A stretch of DNA of 64,000 bases from CF-118 sp035934385. Lineage in GTDB: Bacteria; Chloroflexota; Dormibacteria; Dormibacterales; Dormibacteraceae. A program made the translations under genes and the position numbers. Under the pieces are notes generated by a model, which was given only the letters and a program-made list of their open reading frames with translations, had not been told where the DNA came from and did no database searches. The DNA lies in assembly GCA_035934385.1 (NCBI GenBank), contig DASYXY010000008.1, positions 1 through 64,000 on the forward strand, given 5' to 3'. This document shows, piece by piece, positions 56,745 to 64,000 of the stretch. Position 1 is the stretch's first letter. Each line of letters begins with the position of its first letter.

Positions 56745-57581
56745 GTGAGCACGCCCGCACCGTTGCGGCTCAGGCCGCTCGAGATTGGCGACGTGCTGGA
56801 CGAGACGTTCCGCATGTATCGGCGCCACTTCCTGCTGCTCGCCGGCATCTCGGTCCTCTTCTCGATCCCGCTGGCGGCGCTTTCGGGGTACGGCTATTTC
56901 GCGCTGTTCGACTACGCCGCCACCCAGGCGACGAGCAGCAACCCCGGCGACTTCAGCACGTTGGCGACTGCGTTGGGCCCCCTCGTTGCCGGCGTGCTGG
57001 TCAACGTCGCCGTGCTCCCGCTCCTCTACGGAGGCGTCACCTACGCCGTCTGCCAGTCGGCAATGGGCAACCCGGTGACGCTCTGGGGAGCGCTCCGCGG
57101 CGCGTTCCGGCGCTACTTCCAGGTGCTCTTCTACTACTTCCTGATCGGGCTGATGTTCGTGGCGTTCTGCCTGTTTCCGCTGTGGATCTGGATCGGGGTG
57201 AACTGGATCGGTGTGCTGCCGGTGATGTTCGTCGAGAACACGGGTCTGTTCGCGGCGATGGGCCGAAGCTGGCGGCTGGTCGAGCGACGTTGGTGGCGGA
57301 CCTTCCTCATCGTCGTGCTGGTGTTCGTGCTCAACTACGTCGTCTCGCTGGCTCTCGGCGCGTTCCTGTACCTCGGCCAGGTCTTGCTGCAGCTCCTGGT
57401 ATCTCCGTACCTCGCGCTGGCGATCTACGAAGGGGCGGTCGTTCTCGTCAGCGCGCTGGTGACCCCGGTCCTGCTCATCGCCATCGTCCTGATCTACTTC
57501 GACCTCCGAGTTCGAAGGGAGGCCCTCGACCTGTTCCAGCTCGCCCAACAGGTCACCGTCTTGCCGCCGGCGCCCGCGTGA
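56745..57581 (+). CDS. polytopic membrane protein (DUF7847/GDPD-membrane-like)
   Basis: 278 residues with a GTG start. The N-terminal signature LRPLEIGDVLDETFRMYRRHF is typical of membrane proteins related to the glycerophosphodiester phosphodiesterase membrane domain. Six to seven helices follow, with the conserved cytoplasmic MGRSWRLVERRWWRTF. Function is unknown. The stop overlaps the next GTG. It opens a six-gene cluster that also includes DUF4129, DUF4350, MoxR and DUF58 proteins. Confidence 0.78.
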   Translation: MSTPAPLRLRPLEIGDVLDETFRMYRRHFLLLAGISVLFSIPLAALSGYGYFALFDYAATQATSSNPGDFSTLATALGPLVAGVLVNVAVLPLLYGGVTYAVCQSAMGNPVTLWGALRGAFRRYFQVLFYYFLIGLMFVAFCLFPLWIWIGVNWIGVLPVMFVENTGLFAAMGRSWRLVERRWWRTFLIVVLVFVLNYVVSLALGAFLYLGQVLLQLLVSPYLALAIYEGAVVLVSALVTPVLLIAIVLIYFDLRVRREALDLFQLAQQVTVLPPAPA

Positions 57582-58486
57582 CCCGGCGCCTTTTCGCCGC
57601 CCTTCTGCTCGCCGCTTTGATCGCCGTCGCCGTCTCGCTTCCCTTCTCTGTCGCAGCAGACTCGTCCGCCACGCTGTATCGCCAGGCCGTGGCCGACGCG
57701 CTCCAGATCGTCCAGCAAGCGCAACCCGGCGACCACGCCGCAGCAAGTCACGCGACCCAGGTGCTGATTGACGGCACCGGCGACACGCAGCCGGAGGTCC
57801 TGTTCGACCTCCGCGAATCCCCGCCCGATTTCAAGGACGCCGCCGCCAGGCTGCAGGCGGTGCTGGATGCGATCGACGGCCCCGCCACGACATCCGACCC
57901 AGCGCTGGCGAAGTCGCGGCTGCAGCAGGTGATGTCGATGCACCGCTACGACGACCTGCACCGGCCCCCGTCGTTTCTCGAGCGGCTGAGCCAGTGGATC
58001 CAGGACCGCATCAACGCGTTCCTCAAGGCGATGGCAGGCGGCATCGGTCCCGGCGGCGTGGTGCCCGCGTGGGTCGTTTACGCCATCGCGCTGGCCGTGA
58101 TGGCGGTGGTCGCGATCGTCGTGTTCAGGTCGGCGCGCGGACGGCTGGCTGGCGAGTTCGCGGCGTTGGGAGCGGCCGGTCCGCAGGCGCCGGGCGACTA
58201 CTTCGCGCAGGCCGACCGGATGGCGGCCAGGGGCGACCGGGTCGGCGCGATCAGGGCGCTCTGTGCCGGGGTGGCGGCAACGCTGGCCGGCGAGCTGACG
58301 TGGGAGGGCAGCCCCCTCACCGTGCGCGAGATCTTCAGGCGTGCGCCCGACCCCGGCTCGCTGAATCCGCTGCTACGGCCGTTCGAAGCCGCCGTTTACG
58401 GCGGTCGCGAGGTCGACGAGGAGACCTACCGGCAGGCGGAGTCGGTGGCCTCACGCTTCCGCACGCCGGCGGAGAAGGCCGCGTGA
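57578..58486 (+). CDS. DUF4129 domain membrane protein
   Basis: 302 residues from a GTG overlapping the previous stop. It has a signal peptide (FAALLLAALIAVAVSLPFSVAADS), an exported helical region, a membrane helix near 155-180 (AWVVYAIALAVMAVVAIVVF) and a cytoplasmic C-terminal DUF4129 domain (DYFAQADRMAARGDRVGAIRAL, ELTWEGSPLTVREIFRR, YGGREVDEETYRQAE). Such proteins are regular partners of MoxR-DUF58 systems. The cellular role is not known. Confidence 0.82.
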   Translation: MTRRLFAALLLAALIAVAVSLPFSVAADSSATLYRQAVADALQIVQQAQPGDHAAASHATQVLIDGTGDTQPEVLFDLRESPPDFKDAAARLQAVLDAIDGPATTSDPALAKSRLQQVMSMHRYDDLHRPPSFLERLSQWIQDRINAFLKAMAGGIGPGGVVPAWVVYAIALAVMAVVAIVVFRSARGRLAGEFAALGAAGPQAPGDYFAQADRMAARGDRVGAIRALCAGVAATLAGELTWEGSPLTVREIFRRAPDPGSLNPLLRPFEAAVYGGREVDEETYRQAESVASRFRTPAEKAA

Positions 58487-59619
58487 GGGGAAACATCCGC
58501 GGTTTTGTGGCCGCGGTCGTGATCGGCCTCGCGATCCTCGCCGCCATCGTCGTCGGCCAGCAGAAGCCAGACTCGCCGGAGCACAGCACCAACAGCGACG
58601 CGGCCAACGGAGCCTCGGCGGTGCTTCTGTACGCCGCGGCGATGGGTCACCCGACGCACCAGGTCGCCGGCTCATTCGAGACACCCGGGACGAGCTCGCT
58701 GCTGTTCGTGTTCACGCCCACGAGTCCGTACACGCAGGACGAGGCGAGCGCCACCGCCGGCTGGGTGCGCAGCGGCGGCGTGCTCGTGTACGCGAGCGAG
58801 CAGGGCGACCCCGAGCTGGATGGTGCGCTGAACGTCAACCGTGACGCGCGCGTCGTGTCCAGCAACACCGCCGGGGCGAGCGGCCCGTTTCTGGATGGAG
58901 TGACGAGCGTCGCCGGGGGCACATACGCGCTGCCGTTCAGCCTGGGCGCGAACCAGGTGGCGATCCTTCGTTCGGGGACGCTGCCTCTCGCGTACAGGGA
59001 AAGGGTCGGCCTCGGCCTGGTGATTGCGCTCGCCGACCCGCTGGAGCTCTGCAACGGGTACCTGGAGAAGGCAGACAACGGCCGCTTCCTTGCCGACCTG
59101 CTTGGCCTCGTGCCGGCCGGCGCCACGGTGGCGGTCGACGAGTATCACCATGGTCTGACCGCCAGCGACCTCACACCGGCCGCATGGCTCCTGACTCCAT
59201 GGGGCGCCGCGCTGCTGTGGTTGATCGTCGCGATCTTCTTCGGGCTGTTCCTGCGCGGACGGCGTTTCGGCCCGCTCGTGCCGAGGCAAGCGGAAGCCTC
59301 ACGGCTCGACGCGGAATGGGCGGTCGCGGTGGGCGAGCTCTTGCGCAGAGCCGGCGCGCGCGCGGTGACGCTCGGCGTGCTGGCGCGGGCCAGCGAGCGG
59401 GCGGTGGCAGCGCAGACCGGCCTGCCCGTCGAGCCACGGGAGCGGTTCTGGCAGTCGCTATGGCAGCGAGCGCCGGACATCGCCGGCCGCCTCGACAGCG
59501 CAGAGCGCGCGCTTTACGGATCCGAGAGGAGCGAGAAGGATCTGCTCGAGGCGGCTCAGCGCCTGCATGGCATCGCCTACCCGGCCAGTGAAGACGGGAG
59601 GCGTGGCCCGCGACAATGA
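58483..59619 (+). CDS. DUF4350 domain membrane protein
   Basis: 378 residues from a GTG overlapping the DUF4129 stop. One N-terminal helix (FVAAVVIGLAILAAIVVG) precedes an extracytoplasmic DUF4350 domain (NGASAVLLYAAAMGHPT, SLLFVFTPTSPYTQDEA, WVRSGGVLVYASEQGD). A second helix (LLTPWGAALLWLIVAIFFGLFLRG) and a helical cytoplasmic tail follow. The family is found with MoxR and DUF58, as here; biochemical function is unknown. The stop overlaps the MoxR ATG (ATGA). Confidence 0.82.
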   Translation: MRGNIRGFVAAVVIGLAILAAIVVGQQKPDSPEHSTNSDAANGASAVLLYAAAMGHPTHQVAGSFETPGTSSLLFVFTPTSPYTQDEASATAGWVRSGGVLVYASEQGDPELDGALNVNRDARVVSSNTAGASGPFLDGVTSVAGGTYALPFSLGANQVAILRSGTLPLAYRERVGLGLVIALADPLELCNGYLEKADNGRFLADLLGLVPAGATVAVDEYHHGLTASDLTPAAWLLTPWGAALLWLIVAIFFGLFLRGRRFGPLVPRQAEASRLDAEWAVAVGELLRRAGARAVTLGVLARASERAVAAQTGLPVEPRERFWQSLWQRAPDIAGRLDSAERALYGSERSEKDLLEAAQRLHGIAYPASEDGRRGPRQ

Positions 59620-60590
59620 CGGGGATGAGCTCAGCACCCGCCGGCACCGCCACGGACTTCTTCGCCCGATTCCGCGAGCAGCTCGCGAAGGCGGTGGTCG
59701 GCCAGGAGGAGGCGATCCGCCTGTGCGCGGTGGCGCTCGTGGCTCAGGGCCACGTGCTGCTCGAGGGTGTGCCCGGCACCGGCAAGACGCTGCTCGCGAA
59801 GGCGATCGCTCGGTCACTCGCCCTCGATTACGGCCGTGTCCAGTTCACGCCCGACCTGATGCCCGCCGACATCCTGGGCACGTCGGTTTTCGACCTGACC
59901 ACGCGCACGTTCGCGCTGCGCCGTGGCCCGATCTTCACGAACGTGCTGCTCGCGGACGAGATCAATCGCGCTCCCGCCAAGGTGCAGTCAGCGCTCCTCG
60001 AGGCGATGGAGGAGCGGGGCGTCACGCTGGAAGGCCAGCAGCTGGCGCTGCCCGCGCCGTTCATCGTGCTCGCGACACAGAACCCAGTCGAGTACGAGGG
60101 AACCTACCCGCTGCCTGAGGCGCAGCAGGACCGTTTTCTGTTCAAGGTCCGCCTCGACTACCCGAGCCCCAATGACGAGATGGAGGTGCTGCGCCGCTGG
60201 GAGTCGGGCATCGAGCTGAAGGACCCCGTCAAAGCCGGGGTCGAGCCCGTGCTTGGGGCGGCCGACGTCGAGCTGTGCCGCGAGCACGTGGCGCGTGTCG
60301 TGCTCGACGAGAAGATTCGCAAATACGTCGTCGACCTCGCGATCGCCACCCGCAACGCCCCCGAGGTTGCGCTGGGCGCGAGCACCCGAGCCGAGGTGCT
60401 GCTGATGCTTGCCGCGCGCGTGTTGGCGGCGTTCGACGGCTCCGAATTCGTGACGCCCGACCACGTGAAGGGTCTGCTGGCGCCGGCCTTCCGGCACCGG
60501 CTGCTGCTCCGCCCCGAGGCGGAGGTCGCGGGGCAGACGCCCGACAGCGTGCTGGAGGCAGTCGCGAGCCGCGTCGTCCCGCCGCGGTAG
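59616..60590 (+). CDS. MoxR-family AAA ATPase
   Basis: 324 residues. Walker A EGVPGTGKT lies near residue 48, then FTPDLMPADILGT, Walker B VLLADEINRAPAKVQSALLEAMEER, sensor-1 region LATQNPVEYEGTYPLPEAQQDRF and a C-terminal lid. MoxR ATPases act as chaperones that insert cofactors or activate partner proteins, usually the VWA/DUF58 protein encoded next to them. It lies between DUF4350 and DUF58 genes in one operon. Confidence 0.92.
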   Translation: MTGMSSAPAGTATDFFARFREQLAKAVVGQEEAIRLCAVALVAQGHVLLEGVPGTGKTLLAKAIARSLALDYGRVQFTPDLMPADILGTSVFDLTTRTFALRRGPIFTNVLLADEINRAPAKVQSALLEAMEERGVTLEGQQLALPAPFIVLATQNPVEYEGTYPLPEAQQDRFLFKVRLDYPSPNDEMEVLRRWESGIELKDPVKAGVEPVLGAADVELCREHVARVVLDEKIRKYVVDLAIATRNAPEVALGASTRAEVLLMLAARVLAAFDGSEFVTPDHVKGLLAPAFRHRLLLRPEAEVAGQTPDSVLEAVASRVVPPR

Positions 60591-60594
60591 GGCG

Positions 60595-61914
60595 ATGCGA
60601 GGATTCGCTCCGCAGCCGCGCCTGCTGTGGGCGATCGGAATCGGCGCCGTGCTCATCGCGCTGGCGGTGGTTTCGCCGGTGCTCGTGCTCGTGGCCGTCG
60701 TCTACCACGTCGGCCTCGTTGCCCTGGTGGTCCGCGACCTGGCCCTGCTTCCGGGCGCCCGCGGATTCGTGGTGCGCCGCGTGATGCCCGAACCCTTCTC
60801 GCTTGGCGAGCAGGAAGAGGTGCGGGTCGTCGTCACCAACCGCGCGGCCGCCGGCCTGATGGCGCGCGTCGCTGACCACGCCCCCGCCGGGCTGTTGGCG
60901 CGGCCGCGCGAGGTCGAGGGTGCGTTCGACCGCGACGGCAGCCTCGCGGTTTCGTACCGCACAACTTCGCCGCGCCGTGGGGCCTACCACTTCGGGCAGG
61001 TGGACCTGCAGATCTCGAGGAGCGACGGTTGGTGGCGCCGCCAGCTGCGGCTCAACCTGCCGCACGACGTCGCCGTCTTCCCCAACGTCGTCGCGATCAA
61101 GCGCGTCCAGCTGTCGCTGCGGCGCGGGCTCCGCACGCTGGTCGGCCAGCGGCGGGCGCGGCCGCCGGGCGCGTCGACCTCCTTCGCGGGTTTGCGCGAT
61201 TACGTGCGCGGAGACGACGTGCGCCGCATCAGCTGGACCGCCACCGCGCGTCGCGATAGGCCCGTGATGACCGAGGTGGAGGCCGAGCGCGGCCAGCAGG
61301 TGATGATCGCCATCGATTGCGGCCGGCTGATGACCGCACCGGCCGGCGACCTCGAGAAGCTCGACCACGCGATCAACGCGGCGCTGATGCTGGCGTGGGT
61401 CGCGCAGGCGTACGGCGATCGGGTGGGCCTGATGACATTTCACGATCGGGTCACCAACTTCCTGAAGCCCGAGCGGGGCAGTGTGCAGCTGCACCTGATC
61501 ACCGAAGCGCTGTACGCGCTACGTCCTTCTTATGTAGAGCCCGATTTCGGCCACGCGCTGACCCACCTGGCCCTGCGTGTCGGCCGGCGCTCGATGGTGG
61601 TGGTCCTCACCGACGTCCAGGACCCCAACCAGTCGCGCGAGCTGGTTGCTCACTGCCTGCGGCTGTCCGCCCGCCACCTCGTGCTCGTTGTCGCGATGAG
61701 CGACCCCGAGGTGCTGCGCGCGCGCGATGCCCCCATCACCTCGTCCTCGCGCGCGTATCAGTGGGCCGCGGCCGAGGAGTTCGTCGCAAGCCGGAGGCAG
61801 AGCTTCGAGCTGCTTCGCCGCGGCGGCGTGCTGGGTCTCGACGTCGTCGCCGGGAACCTCAGCCCGGCGCTCGTCGAACGGTATCTGGAGCTGAAGGAGC
61901 GGGCGCTGCTGTAG
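60595..61914 (+). CDS. DUF58 (VWA-like) membrane protein
   Basis: 439 residues. Two N-terminal helices (LLWAIGIGAVLIALAVVSPVLVLVAVVYHVG) are followed by a beta-rich region and the DUF58 signature FAGLRDYVRGDDVRRISWTATARRDRPVMTE. A VWA-like region contains the degenerate MIDAS-type VMIAIDCGRLM. It is the expected client of the adjacent MoxR ATPase. The last 56 bases overlap the end of the convergent SpoIIM gene. Confidence 0.9.
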   Translation: MRGFAPQPRLLWAIGIGAVLIALAVVSPVLVLVAVVYHVGLVALVVRDLALLPGARGFVVRRVMPEPFSLGEQEEVRVVVTNRAAAGLMARVADHAPAGLLARPREVEGAFDRDGSLAVSYRTTSPRRGAYHFGQVDLQISRSDGWWRRQLRLNLPHDVAVFPNVVAIKRVQLSLRRGLRTLVGQRRARPPGASTSFAGLRDYVRGDDVRRISWTATARRDRPVMTEVEAERGQQVMIAIDCGRLMTAPAGDLEKLDHAINAALMLAWVAQAYGDRVGLMTFHDRVTNFLKPERGSVQLHLITEALYALRPSYVEPDFGHALTHLALRVGRRSMVVVLTDVQDPNQSRELVAHCLRLSARHLVLVVAMSDPEVLRARDAPITSSSRAYQWAAAEEFVASRRQSFELLRRGGVLGLDVVAGNLSPALVERYLELKERALL

Positions 61915-62875
61915 GGGCAAGCGATTCGCGCTTCCGTCCGGTGAGCAGCAGATAGGCGTAGAGGGCGGAGCCGGTCGCCAGCCCGATCGCGAGCTTGGCC
62001 GCGAACGGCACGTCGGAAGGTGAGATGTTGCCCTCGATCGTGCCCGCGATCACCAGCAGCGGGGCCAGGCCTATCAGCAGCGTGAACGCGCGGCGCGTCG
62101 CATCCACCAGCGCGTCGGAGCGTTTGCGGTTGCCGGGCGAGATCAAAGCCCAGCCCATCATCAGCCCGCCCGCGCCCTGCGCGACCACGATCGACAGCTC
62201 GACCACACCGTGCCCGATGACGAAATCGAACAAGCCGCCCGCGAGGCCGTACGCCTGCGTCAGCCCGAACAGACCGCCGAGGCTGATGCCGTTGCTGACC
62301 ATCACCCAGATCACGGGGAGGCCGAAGAAAACGCCGAAACCGAATGCGAGCATCGAAACCCAGATGTTGTTGGTCATGATCAGGCCGGCCGTCGCCACGC
62401 GCTCGCTGGGTGGGATGTTGGTCCAGAGCTCGTGGTGATGCACGCGGTCAATGAGGTCAGCCGGCGCGATCGCGTACGCGGCATCGGGATTGGCCAGCAC
62501 CACGAAGAACGCGATGATCGCCGGCACGAACATCAGCGCCGCGGCCGCAAGCAGATAAGGCCACGCCTGGCGGTAGGTGCTGGGGAGGGTTACGACGTAG
62601 AAATCGCGGATCCGGCGCCGCACGCCGCCGCCGCGGCGGTAAACGACCCCGTGACCGCGCGCGACGAGCCCGTTGAGGTAGCGGTGGACAGGCTCGCCCG
62701 GCCAGTCGCGCTGGGCAAACGCGAGGTCGGCCGTGGCGCGCCGGTAAAGGGCCGCCAGCGCCAGCACCTCACCAGGGCGAAGGGGGTTGAGGCGGCCCGC
62801 GCTGCCGCGCGCGATCAGGTTCTCGAGGTTGTTCCAGTCTTCACGCCGGCTGGCGACGAACTCTTCCGCTCTCAT
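61859..62875 (-). CDS. SpoIIM/DUF95 family membrane protein
   Basis: 338 residues. A helical cytoplasmic N-terminus (MRAEEFVASRREDWNNLENLI) is followed by five to six helices with SpoIIM features: NNIWVSMLAFGFGVFFGLPVIWVMVSNGISLGG and DFVIGHGVVELSIVVAQGAGG. In Bacillus SpoIIM takes part in engulfment, but the wider family occurs in non-sporulators next to RDD proteins, as here (26 bases to the divergent RDD gene). No other sporulation gene is visible. Its 3' end overlaps the DUF58 gene. Confidence 0.86.
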   Translation of the reverse strand: MRAEEFVASRREDWNNLENLIARGSAGRLNPLRPGEVLALAALYRRATADLAFAQRDWPGEPVHRYLNGLVARGHGVVYRRGGGVRRRIRDFYVVTLPSTYRQAWPYLLAAAALMFVPAIIAFFVVLANPDAAYAIAPADLIDRVHHHELWTNIPPSERVATAGLIMTNNIWVSMLAFGFGVFFGLPVIWVMVSNGISLGGLFGLTQAYGLAGGLFDFVIGHGVVELSIVVAQGAGGLMMGWALISPGNRKRSDALVDATRRAFTLLIGLAPLLVIAGTIEGNISPSDVPFAAKLAIGLATGSALYAYLLLTGRKRESLAPTAAPAPSAPDTVRRAPG

Positions 62876-62900
62876 CGGTGCTCACTCGCAAAATAGCGGA

Positions 62901-63752
62901 ATGGAGCAGCCGCTCCCCGATTCTGAGCTCATCGTCTCCACGCCGGAGCGGGTTTCGTTCGACTACCAGGTCGCGGGCCTGGGCACGAGGGCGATCGCCC
63001 AGGTCCTGGACCTGCTCATCGTCACTGCGCTGCTGGTCGCCCTGTTCTTCGGCGGCATCGCGGTGGCCGCCTTCACCAACAGTGGGGTCGCCTACGACCT
63101 CCTGGAGATCCTGGGCAGCTTCGTCATCGTGTTCGGTTACTTCTGGACGAGCGAAGCGCTTTGGTCGGGTCAGACCATCGGCAAGAAGGCCTTCCGCCTC
63201 CGGGCGGTCGGCGACCGCGGCGAACCACTCACGTTCATGCAGGCCGGCATCCGCAACATCGTGCGGATCGTCGACTTCCTTCCCTACGGCTACGGCGTCG
63301 GCCTGGTCGTGATGTTCATCAACGGCAAGGGCAAGCGCCTCGGCGACCTCGCCGCCGGGACGCTAGTCGTGAAGGACTCCGATCACGTGTGGCTGTGGCA
63401 GCTGCCCGGCGCACGTCCCTCAGACCTTCGGCCGGACATGCCGCCTCCATCGCCGCCCGGGTATCCGGCCTACCCACCGCCCCCGCCACCGCTGGTGCCG
63501 CCGACGCAGGCGCCCGCCGCTCCGGTGTACACGCCTGCTTCCAACGCGGAGCACATCCTCCGGAGGATCGACCCCGACCTGCGCCGGTTCGTCAGCTCAT
63601 ACGCGCGCCGGCGCCACCAGCTGACGCTCGACGTCCGCGTGCAGCTCGCGGCGAACATGCAGCAGCGCCTGCAGCGCGCGGTGCCCGACACGTTCGCGCA
63701 GTACGGACCCCTGGCGGTGCTCGACTACCTCGCGAATCTCGAGCTCAGCTAG
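62901..63752 (+). CDS. RDD-family membrane protein with Pro-rich linker
   Basis: 283 residues from the ATG at 62901. The RDD domain has VAGLGTRAIAQVLDLLIVTALL, then LWSGQTIGKKAFRLRAV and RLGDLAAGTLVV. A Pro-rich linker follows (PPPSPPGYPAYPPPPPP) and then a helical C-terminal region (LRRIDPDLRRFVSSYARRRHQL). RDD proteins are small membrane proteins often paired with SpoIIM; a transport role has been proposed for some. Its stop overlaps the end of the convergent PLP enzyme gene. Confidence 0.87.
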   Translation: MEQPLPDSELIVSTPERVSFDYQVAGLGTRAIAQVLDLLIVTALLVALFFGGIAVAAFTNSGVAYDLLEILGSFVIVFGYFWTSEALWSGQTIGKKAFRLRAVGDRGEPLTFMQAGIRNIVRIVDFLPYGYGVGLVVMFINGKGKRLGDLAAGTLVVKDSDHVWLWQLPGARPSDLRPDMPPPSPPGYPAYPPPPPPLVPPTQAPAAPVYTPASNAEHILRRIDPDLRRFVSSYARRRHQLTLDVRVQLAANMQQRLQRAVPDTFAQYGPLAVLDYLANLELS

Positions 63753-64000
63753 CCCGTCAGCTTCAGGAACTGCTCCGTGGTGATGTTGCCGCCGGTGACG
63801 ATCACGGCCACGCGCTTGCCGGCCAGCTGACCGTTCAGCTTCTTCGCCGCGGCGATCCCGGCCGCGCCGGCGGGCTCGACCACAAGGCCGGCATGACGAA
63901 GCAGCGCGCGCATTCCTTCGATCATCTCCTCGTCGCTCACGTGCATCACGTCATCGACCGAGTTCCGCACGTCTTCGACCGCGCTTGCGACCGGCACGCG
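63749..64000 (-). CDS. threonine dehydratase-like PLP enzyme, 5' part beyond window
   Basis: The C-terminal 83 codons of a fold-type II PLP enzyme. Visible features are VDDVMHVSDEEMIEGMRALL, VVEPAGAAGIAAA (serine/threonine dehydratase-type glycine/alanine loop) and GKRVAVIVTGGNITTEQF, the phosphate-proximal end of the catalytic domain. The frame continues past the window edge. No C-terminal ACT domain follows, so it is a short catabolic-type threonine dehydratase or a serine racemase relative. Confidence 0.8.
   Translation of the reverse strand, partial: RVPVASAVEDVRNSVDDVMHVSDEEMIEGMRALLRHAGLVVEPAGAAGIAAAKKLNGQLAGKRVAVIVTGGNITTEQFLKLTG

Noticed and set aside
1..64000. CRISPR arrays, insertion sequences, prophage or toxin-antitoxin modules
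   Set aside because: No direct-repeat array, transposase or integrase motif, or recognisable TA pair was seen on either strand.

Overview
The window is 64 kb of gene-dense, high-GC (roughly two thirds G+C by eye) bacterial chromosome. Start codons are often GTG or TTG, and several genes begin on the stop codon of the gene before (ATGA, GTGA, TTGA, apparently CTGA). The gene content (ClpC, HrcA, DUF3048, SpoIIM/RDD, MoxR-DUF58-DUF4129-DUF4350, an actinobacterial-type small protein) suggests a Terrabacteria lineage near Chloroflexota, Candidatus Dormibacterota or Actinomycetota. That placement is inference; no rRNA gene or other decisive marker is present. I see no phage, transposase, plasmid gene or CRISPR array.

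Region 1 (1-16.1 kb) is housekeeping and metabolism: the 5' part of dxs, a fused LutB-LutA lactate-utilisation-type protein, a thioredoxin-domain YyaL-like protein, an M20 peptidase, a dicluster ferredoxin, trxB, a secreted Gly/Pro-rich protein beside a papain-type peptidase, a DUF3048 protein, DUF971 and Mrp (Fe-S related), a uracil-DNA glycosylase-like protein, rsmE and lepA. Region 2 (16.2-24.2 kb) holds a lipoprotein, a sugar epimerase, hemW and a heat-shock block hrcA / gmd (opposite strand) / grpE-dnaJ with no dnaK. Region 3 (24.3-28.3 kb) holds a small basic protein and a 1216-residue membrane PAS-GAF-GGDEF-EAL protein.

Region 4 (28.4-38.9 kb) is a surface-glycan locus: rfbD-like reductase, a processive GT2 glycosyltransferase whose C-terminus carries what looks like a complete exosortase substrate (signal-like helix, four-cysteine ectodomain, VPE-type C-terminal sorting signal), an exosortase-family protein translationally coupled to it, a flippase-GT4 fusion, a GT-C-like membrane protein and two epimerases. 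This is the most unusual part of the window and the best candidate for an undescribed system. The 381-base intergenic region ahead of the glycosyltransferase is comparatively AT-rich and contains several strong RNA stems.

Region 5 (38.9-51.1 kb) is information processing and division: ybeY, a structured intergenic region, pth, mfd, mazG, an ftsB-like gene, initiator tRNA-Met, a tiny basic ORF, a CAU-anticodon tRNA that looks like tRNA-Ile2, tilS (whose ATG shares its A with the tRNA CCA end), ftsH, a DUF2520 gene whose N-terminus has no visible start codon, panB and panC.

Region 6 (51.2-64 kb) contains rpsA, an O-antigen ligase/polymerase with a TPR-like tail on the opposite strand, clpC, a DUF7847-like / DUF4129 / DUF4350 / MoxR / DUF58 membrane-stress cluster, SpoIIM and RDD proteins, and the C-terminal part of a threonine dehydratase-like enzyme running off the window. 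A short GC-rich dispersed repeat (CTCCCC-loop-GGGGAG plus a GGGAGGG tail) occurs three times, twice inside coding-region ends.
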